From the NCBI GenBank assembly GCA_031376265.1, contig JANMDK010000134.1:1-19606 (forward strand): DNA of 19,606 nucleotides, read 5' to 3'. The translations under genes were made by a program, and so were the position numbers. Below are positions 1 through 8,022 of the stretch, piece after piece. Under the pieces are notes generated by a model. It was not told where the DNA came from. It saw only the letters and a list, made by a program, of their open reading frames with translations, and made no database searches. Numbering within the stretch: position 1 is the first letter of the stretch; each line of letters opens with the position of its first letter. Source of the DNA: SZAS-79 sp031376265 (lineage in GTDB: Bacteria > Pseudomonadota > Gammaproteobacteria > Burkholderiales > SG8-39).

Positions 1-387
1 GATGCGCCAGAACGAGAAATCGGCGAGCTCGAAATTGATTGCCGAATCCGGGAAGCGCGCAAGCCACGCCTCCTTCAGCCGCGCGTGGTCCGCCGAATCG
101 TTCGGCAGCGCCGCCGCTTCGCCGCGCAGGGTCACGCGCTCCAGCACCTGCGGATTGCGCGTGCCGTCGTCGGTAGCGGCGATCGAAAGTGAGACGCGAG
201 CATCCGCAATCATGTCCTGCGTATGCCAGGCGAGCTTGCTCACATGCACATGAAAGGCGGAGAAATCCGGCGCCGGCAGGTACAGCACCATCGACACCAG
301 CGGCGCGCCCTGCCGCAGCGTGCCAAGCGCGGCAATGCGCTGGCTGCGCAGCAGCGCGGCGAGTGTGCGGCAGCTCTCAGAATCCAT
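1..387 (-). CDS. PNPOx-like flavin-binding split-barrel protein, 3' end outside window
   Basis: The first 129 codons are present; the gene runs off the left edge. The translation begins MDSESCRTLAALLRSQ, then a segment with GAPLVSMVLYLP, then FHVHVSKLAWHTQDM and ARVSLSIAA. This layout (short N-terminal helix, then antiparallel strands, then the S/KLAxHTxxM helix) is that of the pyridoxamine 5'-phosphate oxidase-like FMN-binding split barrel, as in HugZ-type haem-degrading or general flavin reductase-like proteins. The substrate cannot be told from the sequence, and the C-terminal part that would separate HugZ from plain PNPOx-like proteins is missing. The ATG at 387 has no Shine-Dalgarno sequence. 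A -10-like TACAAT lies 6 nt before it, suggesting a leaderless transcript. It is divergent from the lol operon. Family assignment is fairly safe; function is open. Confidence 0.78.
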   Translation of the reverse strand, partial: MDSESCRTLAALLRSQRIAALGTLRQGAPLVSMVLYLPAPDFSAFHVHVSKLAWHTQDMIADARVSLSIAATDDGTRNPQVLERVTLRGEAAALPNDSADHARLKEAWLARFPDSAINFELADFSFWRI

Positions 388-393
388 AGGGGG

Positions 394-399
394 ATTGTA
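394..399 (-). promoter_or_regulatory. Candidate -10 element of the PNPOx-like gene
   Basis: On the minus strand the hexamer TACAAT (399 to 394) is followed by CCCCCT and then the ATG at 387. Transcription would start about at the A of the ATG, so the mRNA would be leaderless, in keeping with the lack of a ribosome binding site. No good -35 was found. Inference from spacing only. Confidence 0.35.
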
Positions 400-459
400 G
401 TATCCTCGCCCGACCTTCCGGGGACCTCCCGGCAAGTGGGATCCCTCGGGAAGCACGCT

Positions 460-1693
460 TTGCGCTACGAACTGCTGGTCGGCCTCCGCTATACACGCGC
501 AAAGCGCCGCAATCACTTCATCTCCTTCATCTCGCTCATCTCGATGGCCGGCATCGCGCTGGGCGTCATGGCGCTGATCGTGGTGCTGTCGGTAATGAAC
601 GGCTTCCAGAAGGAATTGCGCACCCGCATCCTCGGCGTGGCCTCGCACGTGCAGATCTCGGGCGTGAACAACAAGCTCGCCGACTGGCCGGCGGCGGTGA
701 AGGAAGTTTCCAAGCACCCTCGGGTGGTCGGCGCAGCGCCGTTCATCAATGCGCAGGGACTGCTTTCGTTCGGCCAGACGGTGCGCGGGTCGATCGTGCG
801 CGGCGTAATTCCCGAAATGGAAGACAAGGTCGCCGAGATCGGCGCGCACATGAAGGCCGGCCGGCTGGATGCGCTCAAGGCCGGCGAATTCGGCATCGTG
901 CTCGGCTCCGAGCTTGCGCGCGCGCTCGGCGTGATCCACGGCGAGAAGGTCGTGATCATCGCGCCGCAGGGGCAGGTGACGCCGGCCGGCGTCGTGCCGC
1001 GGCTCAAGCAGTTCACCGTGGTCGGCATCTTCGAAGTCGGCATGTTCGAGTACGACTCGGGCCTGGCGCTGATCCATCTCGAGGACGCGCAGAAGCTCTT
1101 CCAGATGGACGACTTCGTCACCGGCGTGCGCCTCAAGCTAGACGACTTGTATGCGGCACGCACCGTGGCGCGCGAAATCATGGCCAGGTTCGATGCCAAC
1201 ACCTTTGCCACCGACTGGACGAAGAGCCACGCCAATTTCTTCCGCGCCGTCGAGATCGAGAAGCGCGTCATGTTCATCATCCTGCTCTTGATCGTCGCGG
1301 TGGCCGCGTTCAACATCGTCTCGACCCTGGTCATGGCGGTCACCGACAAGCAGGCCGACATCGCGATCCTGCGCACGCTCGGGGCGTCGCCGGGTTCGAT
1401 CCTGCAGATTTTCATCGTGCAGGGCGTGCTCATCGGGGTCATCGGCACCCTCATCGGCCTGGTCTGCGGCGTGCTGGTCGGCTTCAATATCGACGTCGTC
1501 GTGCCGGCGCTGGAGAGGGTTTTCAGCGTGCAGTTCCTCTCCAAGGACATCTACTACATCAGCGACCTGCCTTCGGACGTGCAATGGTCGGACGTGGTGG
1601 TGATCGCAGTGGTGTCGCTCCTGATCTCGTTCTGCGCCACGCTTTACCCCAGCTGGCGCGCCTCGCGCGTGAACCCGGCCGAGGCGCTGCGCT

Positions 1694-1701
<8 letters not shown>
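460..1701 (+). CDS. lolC: Lipoprotein-releasing ABC transporter permease (LolC/LolE family, probably LolF type)
   Basis: Inner-membrane permease of the Lol system, which extracts mature lipoproteins from the inner membrane and passes them to LolA. The 413-residue product fits the usual 400-417. Order: cytoplasmic start RYELLVGLRYTRAKRR, TM1 (about 20-45) ending in SVMNGFQKELRTRILG, a periplasmic domain (about 50-265) with the PQGQVTPAGVVPRLKQF region, then TM2 (270-292), TM3 (317-343) and TM4 (379-400), and a C-terminal ASRVNPAEALRYE typical of FtsX/LolCE permeases. The reading frame extends upstream, but family alignment puts the start at the TTG at 460, with weak GGGAAG upstream; a GTG at 436 would add 8 residues. 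It overlaps lolD by 8 bp. Only one permease gene is next to lolD, as in bacteria that use a single LolF instead of a LolC/LolE heterodimer. A second permease elsewhere cannot be excluded. Confidence 0.93.
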
Positions 1702-2398
<697 letters not shown>

Positions 2399-2410
2399 GG
2401 GGGAGCCGAA

Positions 2411-3970
2411 GTGCAATTCCTGTCGGTACTGGTATTCCTGCTGCTGTGCTCGGTCGGCCTGGGCTGGTTCGCCCGGCGCATCGGCCTGCCGTACCCGATC
2501 GCGCTCGTGATCGGCGGCGCGGCGGTGGGGTTCGTGCCGGGCCTGCCGCAGCTCGAGTTCGACCCGCAGTTCCTCCTCGTGCTGGTGCTGCCGCCGATCC
2601 TCTATCAGGCGGCGCTGCTCACCTCGTGGCGCGACTTCAAGGCCAACCTGCGGCCGATCGGCATGCTCGCCATCGGCTTGGTCATCGTCACCACGCTCGC
2701 GGTCGGCGCGACGCTCAAGTATTTCGTGCCCGACATGCCGTGGGCCGTGGCCTTTGCGTTCGGCGCGATCGTCTCGCCGCCGGATGCGGTGGCGGCCACG
2801 GCGATCCTCTCGCACCTCAACATGCCGCGGCGCATCGTCACCGTGCTCGAAGGCGAGAGCCTGGTCAACGACGCGTCGGGCCTCGTGATCTACAAGTTTG
2901 CGGTGGCGGCGGTCGCCACGGGCGTGTTTTCGCTCACCGACGCGACGCTGCAGTTCGGCGGCCTCGCGATCGGCGGCATCGCCATCGGCATGGCGGTCTC
3001 CTGGGTCTTCATCCGGCTGCACCCGCACCTCGGGGACGCTTTCATCGAGGTACTCATGGCGATGTCGGTGCCGTTCGTGGCCTACATCCTCGCGGAGACG
3101 GTGCACACCTCGGGCGTGCTCGCGGTCGTTGCGGCCGGCCTTTTCCGCGGCCGGTTCTCGCCCAAGATGGTGTCGGCCGAGATGCGCATCCTCGCGCGCT
3201 CGGTGTGGAACATCCTCGTCTTCCTGCTCAACAGCCTGATCTTCATGCTGATCGGCATGCACCTCTCGGTCATCACCGAGCGGCTATCGGGCTACACGGT
3301 GGGCCAGCTTGCGCTGTGGTCCTTCAGCGTCAGCGCCGTCGCGATCCTCGTGCGCATCCTCTGGGTATTCCCGGCCAACTGGATCCCGCGCTGGGTCGTG
3401 CCGGGCCTCGCGGCGCGCGAGAAGGCGGCGCCGAACCGCGAGCTGTTCATCGAGGCGTGGTGCGGCATGCGCGGCATCGTGTCGCTGGCCGCCGCGCTCG
3501 CGCTGCCGGTCACGGTCCAGAGCGGAGCGCCTTTCCCGCACCGCGACCTCATCGTGTTCCTGACCTTCGTGGTGATCCTCGTCACGCTGGTGGGCCAGGG
3601 CCTGACGCTCGCGCCGCTGATCATGCGGTTAAAGCTCACTTCGGACGAAAGCATCGCCGAGGAGGAGCGTCACGCCCGCACCGACATGGGCCGCGAGGCG
3701 ATCAATACCGTTGAGAGAATCGCGAAGGAAGAAAACTTTTCGCCGGAAGTGGTGGCCAGGGTGCGCGCGGAGTTCGCCGAGCGACTCGCGCTGGCCGAGG
3801 CGGATTCCTCGCCCGGCGCGGTGGACGCAGAGCAGGCGCGCCGCCTGCGGATCGCGGCGATCAGGGCCGAGCGCAAGTCACTAATCCGCGCCTGGCAGGA
3901 GAACCACATCAGCGACGACGTCCTCCACCACCTGGAGGAAGAGCTCGACTACCAGGAGTCGCGGCTCTAG
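2411..3970 (+). CDS. CPA1-family Na+/H+ antiporter (NhaP/YjcE-like)
   Basis: Inner-membrane monovalent cation/proton antiporter, expected to work in pH and Na+ homeostasis. The start is a GTG at 2411 with a strong GGGGGAG ribosome binding site just upstream, 12 bp after lolD. Length is 519 residues. About 12 membrane segments fill residues 1-400. Family motifs: FGAIVSPPDAVAATA (117-131, Asp125), the ion-site signature GESLVNDASGLV (Glu149, Asn153, Asp154), and CGMRGIVSLAAALALP with the conserved Arg354. From about residue 405 there is a hydrophilic, Glu/Arg-rich, helical cytoplasmic tail of about 115 residues, usual in NhaP/NHE-type proteins and often regulatory. The ion choice (Na+, K+ or Li+) cannot be read from the sequence. 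No functional link with lol is implied by the arrangement. Confidence 0.92.
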   Translation: MQFLSVLVFLLLCSVGLGWFARRIGLPYPIALVIGGAAVGFVPGLPQLEFDPQFLLVLVLPPILYQAALLTSWRDFKANLRPIGMLAIGLVIVTTLAVGATLKYFVPDMPWAVAFAFGAIVSPPDAVAATAILSHLNMPRRIVTVLEGESLVNDASGLVIYKFAVAAVATGVFSLTDATLQFGGLAIGGIAIGMAVSWVFIRLHPHLGDAFIEVLMAMSVPFVAYILAETVHTSGVLAVVAAGLFRGRFSPKMVSAEMRILARSVWNILVFLLNSLIFMLIGMHLSVITERLSGYTVGQLALWSFSVSAVAILVRILWVFPANWIPRWVVPGLAAREKAAPNRELFIEAWCGMRGIVSLAAALALPVTVQSGAPFPHRDLIVFLTFVVILVTLVGQGLTLAPLIMRLKLTSDESIAEEERHARTDMGREAINTVERIAKEENFSPEVVARVRAEFAERLALAEADSSPGAVDAEQARRLRIAAIRAERKSLIRAWQENHISDDVLHHLEEELDYQESRL

Positions 3971-3982
3971 TTTTCGCGGTGT

Positions 3983-4002
3983 CATCGCCCGTCCGGGTGA
4001 TG
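3983..4002 (+). other. Short hairpin after the antiporter gene
   Basis: CATCGCCC (3983-3990) pairs with GGGTGATG (3995-4002) across a GTCC loop, giving an 8-bp stem with one G.U pair. It starts 13 nt after the antiporter stop codon. It is followed by CAAAAAAA rather than a T-run, so it is not a classical intrinsic terminator in the plus direction. It may protect the mRNA 3' end or be unimportant. Confidence 0.4.
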
Positions 4003-4072
4003 CAAAAAAATCCGCAATGCGCAACTATTGCCGTGCATGCGCGCGCCCTTTTTGGTGTAATGCGCGCGAACC

Positions 4073-4078
4073 TATAAA
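4073..4078 (+). promoter_or_regulatory. Candidate -10 element for the Slam-like/FecR operon
   Basis: TATAAA lies 11 nt before the ATG at 4090, in a locally AT-richer stretch. A weak -35-like TTTTTG lies 18 bp upstream. Transcription from here would leave a leader of only a few nucleotides, and the gene has no properly spaced ribosome binding site. Low confidence; the 119-bp gap 3971-4089 is the likely place for this operon's promoter. Confidence 0.3.
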
Positions 4079-4089
4079 AACGCACAGGG

Positions 4090-5433
4090 ATGGATCGCTT
4101 GAAACATTCGAAATTGATGCGCGCGCTGCGCCTGCCGCTGGCCGCGCTGGTTGCGGGCCTGCCGCTGGCGGTGCTCGCCGCCCCCCCGGATGAAATCAGG
4201 TCGCTCATGGAAGCCGGCAAGGCCGCCGAAGCCTATGCGCTCGGCAAGCAGTCGCCGGATTTCCTCGGCGACCCGGCCTTCGACTTCTACTTCGGCGTGG
4301 CCGCGATCGAGACCGGCCATGCGGGCGAGGGCGTCCTGGCGCTCGAGCGCTACATCCTGCAATTCCCGGACAACGTCTCGGCGCGCCTGCAGCTCGCGCG
4401 CGGCTATTTCGCGCTGAACGAGGACGCGCGGGCTCGCGAGGAGTTCGAGGCGCTGCGCAAGCTCAGTCCCCCGCCTGCCATTGTCAGCACCATCGACCGC
4501 TACCTCGACGCGGTCAGGCTGCGCGAGACGCGCTACACGACGAGCACGGGCCTCTACATCGAGGCCGGCATCGGCCACGACAGCAACGTCAACAGCGGGG
4601 TGGCGAGCTCGAACATCTCGCTGCAGAACCTCGGCCCGGTGGTCGTCGGACCAGGCGGCCTGAAGATCAGCGACACCTTCACCACGATTGGCGCCGGCGG
4701 CTACATCAGCCACCCGATCCGCCCGGGCATTGCGCTGTTCGCCAATGCCACCGGCGAGCTCAAGAACAACCTCAAGGATTCCAACGCCCAGTACGACCTC
4801 GGCAGCTACGCCATCGGCGGCGGCGTGTCGGTGCTGCGCGAGAAGAACCTGTTCCGCTTCGGACTCAACGACGGCCTGATTACGCTGGGGACCGCGCGCT
4901 ATCGCAGCTCGCTCGGCGGCTCGCTCGAATGGCAGCACCAGCTCGACGAGATCCAGTCTTTCAGCCTCGGCCTGCAGTACGCGAGGCTCGAGTACACCGG
5001 CGCGAACAGCCCGCGGAACGCCGACTTCTCCGGCGTGTCGGCCGGCTATCGCAGGCTTTTCCCGCATGCCTGGCAGCCGGCAATCACCGTTTCGCTGAAC
5101 GCCGGCGAGGAAAAGACGCTCGATTCCACCCGCAACGACCTCGGGCGGCGCCTCTACGGCGGCCGCCTCGGTGTCAACTTCACCCCCGCGGCGAAGTGGG
5201 GCGTGTCGGCGGGCTACTCTTTCCAGAACAGCGAGTACATGGCGGCCGATGCAATCCTCGGCGTGACGCGCGAGGACCGCTACTCGGCCTTCGATGCCGC
5301 CGTGAGCTACCTGTTTTCGCGCAACGTTTCCTTCCGCGCCGAGGCCATGCTCGCCAGGAACCGCTCGAACGTCGAGCTGTTCACCTTCCCGCGTGAAACC
5401 ATCGCTTTCAAGGTTCGCTATGAATTCAAATAA
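4090..5433 (+). CDS. Slam-like outer-membrane protein: TPR domain plus DUF560 barrel
   Basis: A 447-residue protein with the plan of surface lipoprotein assembly modulators (Slam, type XI secretion). A signal peptide (1-31, ending LAVLAA) is followed by a helical TPR-like region (about 35-135; segments such as ALERYILQFPDNVSARLQLA and ARGYFALNEDARAREEFEAL), a linker with ETRYTTSTGLY, then about 290 residues of alternating beta strands. The barrel begins with IEAGIGHDSNVNSG (about residues 158-171), a Gly-x-Asp-Ser-Asn-x-Asn pattern common at the first strand of DUF560 barrels. The C-terminus IAFKVRYEFK ends with an aromatic-rich outer-membrane strand. It overlaps the next gene, the predicted cargo, by 14 bp. 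The start at 4090 is the first ATG; ATG 4117 would also leave a signal peptide. In the family the barrel moves cargo to the cell surface; that role here is inference. It could instead be an unrelated TPR-barrel protein. Confidence 0.75.
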   Translation: MDRLKHSKLMRALRLPLAALVAGLPLAVLAAPPDEIRSLMEAGKAAEAYALGKQSPDFLGDPAFDFYFGVAAIETGHAGEGVLALERYILQFPDNVSARLQLARGYFALNEDARAREEFEALRKLSPPPAIVSTIDRYLDAVRLRETRYTTSTGLYIEAGIGHDSNVNSGVASSNISLQNLGPVVVGPGGLKISDTFTTIGAGGYISHPIRPGIALFANATGELKNNLKDSNAQYDLGSYAIGGGVSVLREKNLFRFGLNDGLITLGTARYRSSLGGSLEWQHQLDEIQSFSLGLQYARLEYTGANSPRNADFSGVSAGYRRLFPHAWQPAITVSLNAGEEKTLDSTRNDLGRRLYGGRLGVNFTPAAKWGVSAGYSFQNSEYMAADAILGVTREDRYSAFDAAVSYLFSRNVSFRAEAMLARNRSNVELFTFPRETIAFKVRYEFK

Positions 5434-7486
5434 TCGGATGAAGAAAAGCCCGCTATCGGCGCTGCTGCTTGCGGCCTCGATGCTGGTTCCCTCGCTGGCC
5501 TCTGCCCAGGAGGCCGCTGGCCGCGTGCTGATTGCCGTCGGGAACGTGACGGTCGTGCGGGGCGCCGAGCGGATCGCCGCGCAGCGCGGCACCGAAGTGC
5601 GCACCGGCGACACGATCCAGGTCGGCGCGCAGTCGAACACGCAGCTGCGGCTCACGGACGACTCGATCATCTCGCTGCGCCCGGACACGACCTTCCGCCT
5701 CACCGAGTACGCGTTCGCCGGCAAGAAGCCCGAAGAGCAGCGCGCCTTCTACAACCTCGTGGCGGGCGGCGTTCGCACCGTGACCGGCGCCATCGGCAAG
5801 CTGCGCCAGGACAACTACGGTATGAAGACCGATACCGCGACCATCGGCATCCGCGGCACGCACTTCAGCCTCGTGGAGTGCAACAACAGCTGCCGCAACC
5901 CGGACGGCTCGGCCGCGCCCAACGGAACCTATGGCGGCGTCACCGACGGGCGCATCTCGGTCAGCAACCAGGCCGGCGAAACGGTGTTCGGCTCCGACCA
6001 GTTCTTCCAGGTCGCCAGCGCCAGCTCGGCCCCGCAGCAGCTGATCGCGCCGCCGCAGTTCCTGCGCGACACGCTCGAAGGCCGTTCGCGCAACCAGCGC
6101 CCGGCCGGCGCGCCGGTGCAGGCCGCCACGCCATCCACCACGACGCAGGTTTCGGGCACGCAGGTCGCCTCGGCCGGATCCGATCTTTCCGGCGTGCTAG
6201 CGCCCACCGGCTCCGGCGCCGGCACTTCAGACAGCGGGCTTGGCGCGTCGGTCACGACGACGACCGCGCCGGTCGTCCTCGCAACCAACGTGTTCCAGGC
6301 CACGACAGAAGCATCGACGACCGGCCCCGCGGCCGTGCTCCAGCCCACCAGCACCGGCACCGTTTTCTACCGGCTGCAGGGCCCGTTCAATATCCCGGTG
6401 AGCTGCAGCACGCCGCCGTGCAAAGCCGTAGTCGCCGGCGACGTCACGCTCGGCGTGAACCTCGCCCTGCAGCGCGCCGGGCTCACGGCCAACCTGCAGT
6501 CGAGCGGCGGCGACAGGCTCAACGTGGCTTCCCCCTCGGCGGCGTCCGGTTTCCCGATCTCGGTCAGCAGCGGTCAAGTGACGTTCAGCGGCACCTTCAA
6601 TCTCGCGGACTTCCCGCAGAACCAGGGCGCTTTCCGCTGCTCCACTTGCGGCCCCGGCAACACGCCCGGGTTCGTGCAGTTCATCAGCGTGGCCGGCACG
6701 ATCAGCGGCGGCGTCGCGTCAATAAAGCTGACCGCTGCGGACTCGACCGAGACGTTCTCGATCCCGCTTTCCCTCGCGCTTACGACCCCGCCGAACAACT
6801 TCGTGGCCGCCAACGCCACGCCGCGTCAGGCCGGCGGCGTCGACGCGCGCTCGAATGCGTTCTGGGGCGTGCAAGTCGACCCGCAGGGCAGGCTGCTCGG
6901 CGCGGGCCCGACCGTCGGCGGGCCGCTTTCGGCCGTAGGCACGGCGCTCAACACGATCAACGGGTCGGCGCCCACGGCCGGCAACCTGGTCTGGGGGAAC
7001 TGGTCAGGCGCAGGCTCGCAGATCACCGATTCGAACTATGCGAGCTTTACCACCGGCTCGACCGCATTCGAGCCTTGGATCACGGGCACTGCGCCGAACA
7101 CGCTGCCGCCTTCGCTGGGCACATTGACATACACGCCCGTGGGCAACTTCATGCAGGGCACCGGCGTGCTCAATAGCGCGAGCCTCACGGCCGACTTCGT
7201 CGCGCGGTCGCTCAACCTCGCGATGAACGCGACGAACCCGTCGGCGGGCAACACCTTCCAGATGAACGCCACTACAGGGTTCTCGACCATCAGCGGGCGC
7301 TTCTCCGCCGGATTCAACACGGTGACTTGCTCGGGTCCTTGCGGCGGCGTCAGCGGCGCGACGCCCGGCGGCTCGTTCGCTGGATTCTTTGCCGGCCCCA
7401 ACGCCGAAGGCGCGGGCCTCGTGTTCAGCACCGGGTTCGGCACCGGCGGCACCGGGGTGACCGGCGTCGTCGGGTTCAAGCGCTAG
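5420..7486 (+). CDS. Secreted FecR-domain protein with TbpB-like C-terminal barrel
   Basis: A 688-residue exported protein. The start is placed at ATG 5420 because AAGG lies 6 nt before it; ATG 5438 is the alternative and both keep the signal peptide (cleavage after ASA, residue 29). There is no lipobox. Residues about 35-155 are a FecR domain: GRVLIAVGNVTVVRG, GTEVRTGDTIQVGAQSNTQL, LTDDSIISLRPDTTFRL, then TIGIRGTHFSLVEC, the usual end of this beta-helical domain. A Ser/Thr/Gly/Ala-rich stretch (about 205-320) and a beta-rich middle follow. The last 160 residues resemble the TbpB/Slam-cargo barrel, with SGRFSAGF and GSFAGFFAGPNAEGAGLVFS (about 650-669). Cys pairs (SCSTPPCK, CSTCG, CSGPC) may form periplasmic or surface disulphides. 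FecR here has no anti-sigma helix or sigma gene beside it, so an iron-regulator role is unlikely. Probably exported by the upstream Slam-like protein. Confidence 0.75.
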   Translation: MNSNNRMKKSPLSALLLAASMLVPSLASAQEAAGRVLIAVGNVTVVRGAERIAAQRGTEVRTGDTIQVGAQSNTQLRLTDDSIISLRPDTTFRLTEYAFAGKKPEEQRAFYNLVAGGVRTVTGAIGKLRQDNYGMKTDTATIGIRGTHFSLVECNNSCRNPDGSAAPNGTYGGVTDGRISVSNQAGETVFGSDQFFQVASASSAPQQLIAPPQFLRDTLEGRSRNQRPAGAPVQAATPSTTTQVSGTQVASAGSDLSGVLAPTGSGAGTSDSGLGASVTTTTAPVVLATNVFQATTEASTTGPAAVLQPTSTGTVFYRLQGPFNIPVSCSTPPCKAVVAGDVTLGVNLALQRAGLTANLQSSGGDRLNVASPSAASGFPISVSSGQVTFSGTFNLADFPQNQGAFRCSTCGPGNTPGFVQFISVAGTISGGVASIKLTAADSTETFSIPLSLALTTPPNNFVAANATPRQAGGVDARSNAFWGVQVDPQGRLLGAGPTVGGPLSAVGTALNTINGSAPTAGNLVWGNWSGAGSQITDSNYASFTTGSTAFEPWITGTAPNTLPPSLGTLTYTPVGNFMQGTGVLNSASLTADFVARSLNLAMNATNPSAGNTFQMNATTGFSTISGRFSAGFNTVTCSGPCGGVSGATPGGSFAGFFAGPNAEGAGLVFSTGFGTGGTGVTGVVGFKR

Positions 7487-7495
7487 CAACGCTAG

Positions 7496-7501
7496 TACAC
7501 T
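7496..7501 (+). promoter_or_regulatory. Candidate -10 element of the DUF3124 gene
   Basis: TACACT ends 7 nt before the ATG at 7509, which has no ribosome binding site. This would give a leaderless or nearly leaderless mRNA. The alternative is read-through from the FecR gene, whose stop codon is only 22 bp upstream. Spacing-based inference. Confidence 0.28.
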
Positions 7502-7508
7502 GCGTGGC

Positions 7509-8009
7509 ATGGGAAATCCAGCCACGCGGTTAGCATCGGTTCTTCTGCTTTTGGCGCTGGGCCTGCTGTATGGCGGGTCTGCCTTCGCGCAGGCACCCGT
7601 CGCCCGCTCCACAGGGCAGATGCTTTACCTCCCGATCTATTCACACGTCTGGCATGGCGACCTCGACAGCCGCGGCGAGCCGGCCAAGGCGCTGGTGTCG
7701 ATCTCGGTAAGCATCCGAAACACGGACCCGGCCAAGCCGATCCGCGTCAGTTCGGCGCAGTATTTCGACACGGATGGCAAGCGCCTGCGCGAATACTTCG
7801 CTTCGCCGCGCGTCATCGCGCCCATGGCTACGATCGAGCTCTTCATCCCGCGCAGCGACGACACTGGCGGCTCGGGGGCCAACTTCGTCATCGTCTGGCG
7901 CTCGGAAACGCCTGCCAGCCCGCCGATCGTGGAGGGCTTCCACGCCAACCTGCCGGCAGGCCGCTCGATCGCCTTCACGACCACCGCGCGGCCGATCCCG
8001 CCCGAATAG
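7509..8009 (+). CDS. Periplasmic DUF3124 family protein
   Basis: A 166-residue exported protein of unknown function. A signal peptide (about 1-28, ending GGSAFA) is followed by a single small beta-rich domain with the conserved stretches of the DUF3124 family: MLYLPIYSHVWHGD near the start, VSISVSIRNTDPAKPIRVSS, YFDTDGKRLREYF, and SGANFVIVWRSE followed by PPIVEGF. No catalytic motif or metal site is apparent. It lies 22 bp after the FecR-domain gene on the same strand and 13 bp from the convergent K+ channel gene. It may belong to the Slam-like/FecR transcript, but a separate -10-like TACACT just before the ATG makes that uncertain. The start at 7509 gives a normal signal peptide. Family assignment is by remembered consensus and should be right; its role is unknown. 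Confidence 0.78.
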   Translation: MGNPATRLASVLLLLALGLLYGGSAFAQAPVARSTGQMLYLPIYSHVWHGDLDSRGEPAKALVSISVSIRNTDPAKPIRVSSAQYFDTDGKRLREYFASPRVIAPMATIELFIPRSDDTGGSGANFVIVWRSETPASPPIVEGFHANLPAGRSIAFTTTARPIPPE

Positions 8010-8022
8010 GCGGCGTGCCCGC

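Noticed and set aside
223..459. Upstream in-frame extension of the LolC/E-type permease
   Set aside because: It lies inside the divergent PNPOx-like gene and adds residues that the family lacks.
3983..4002. Reading the hairpin after the antiporter as an intrinsic terminator
   Set aside because: It is followed by an A-run, not a T-run, on the plus strand, and no minus-strand gene ends there.
4037..4125. Three copies of ATGCGCGCG (4037, 4060, 4117) around the Slam-like gene start
   Set aside because: The repeat is GC-alternating and short, expected by chance in this composition, and the spacing (23 and 57 bp) is irregular.
4072..5724. 550-codon minus-strand frame opposite the Slam-like gene
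   Set aside because: No recognisable domain; the plus strand has a signal peptide, TPR region and barrel pattern in this stretch.
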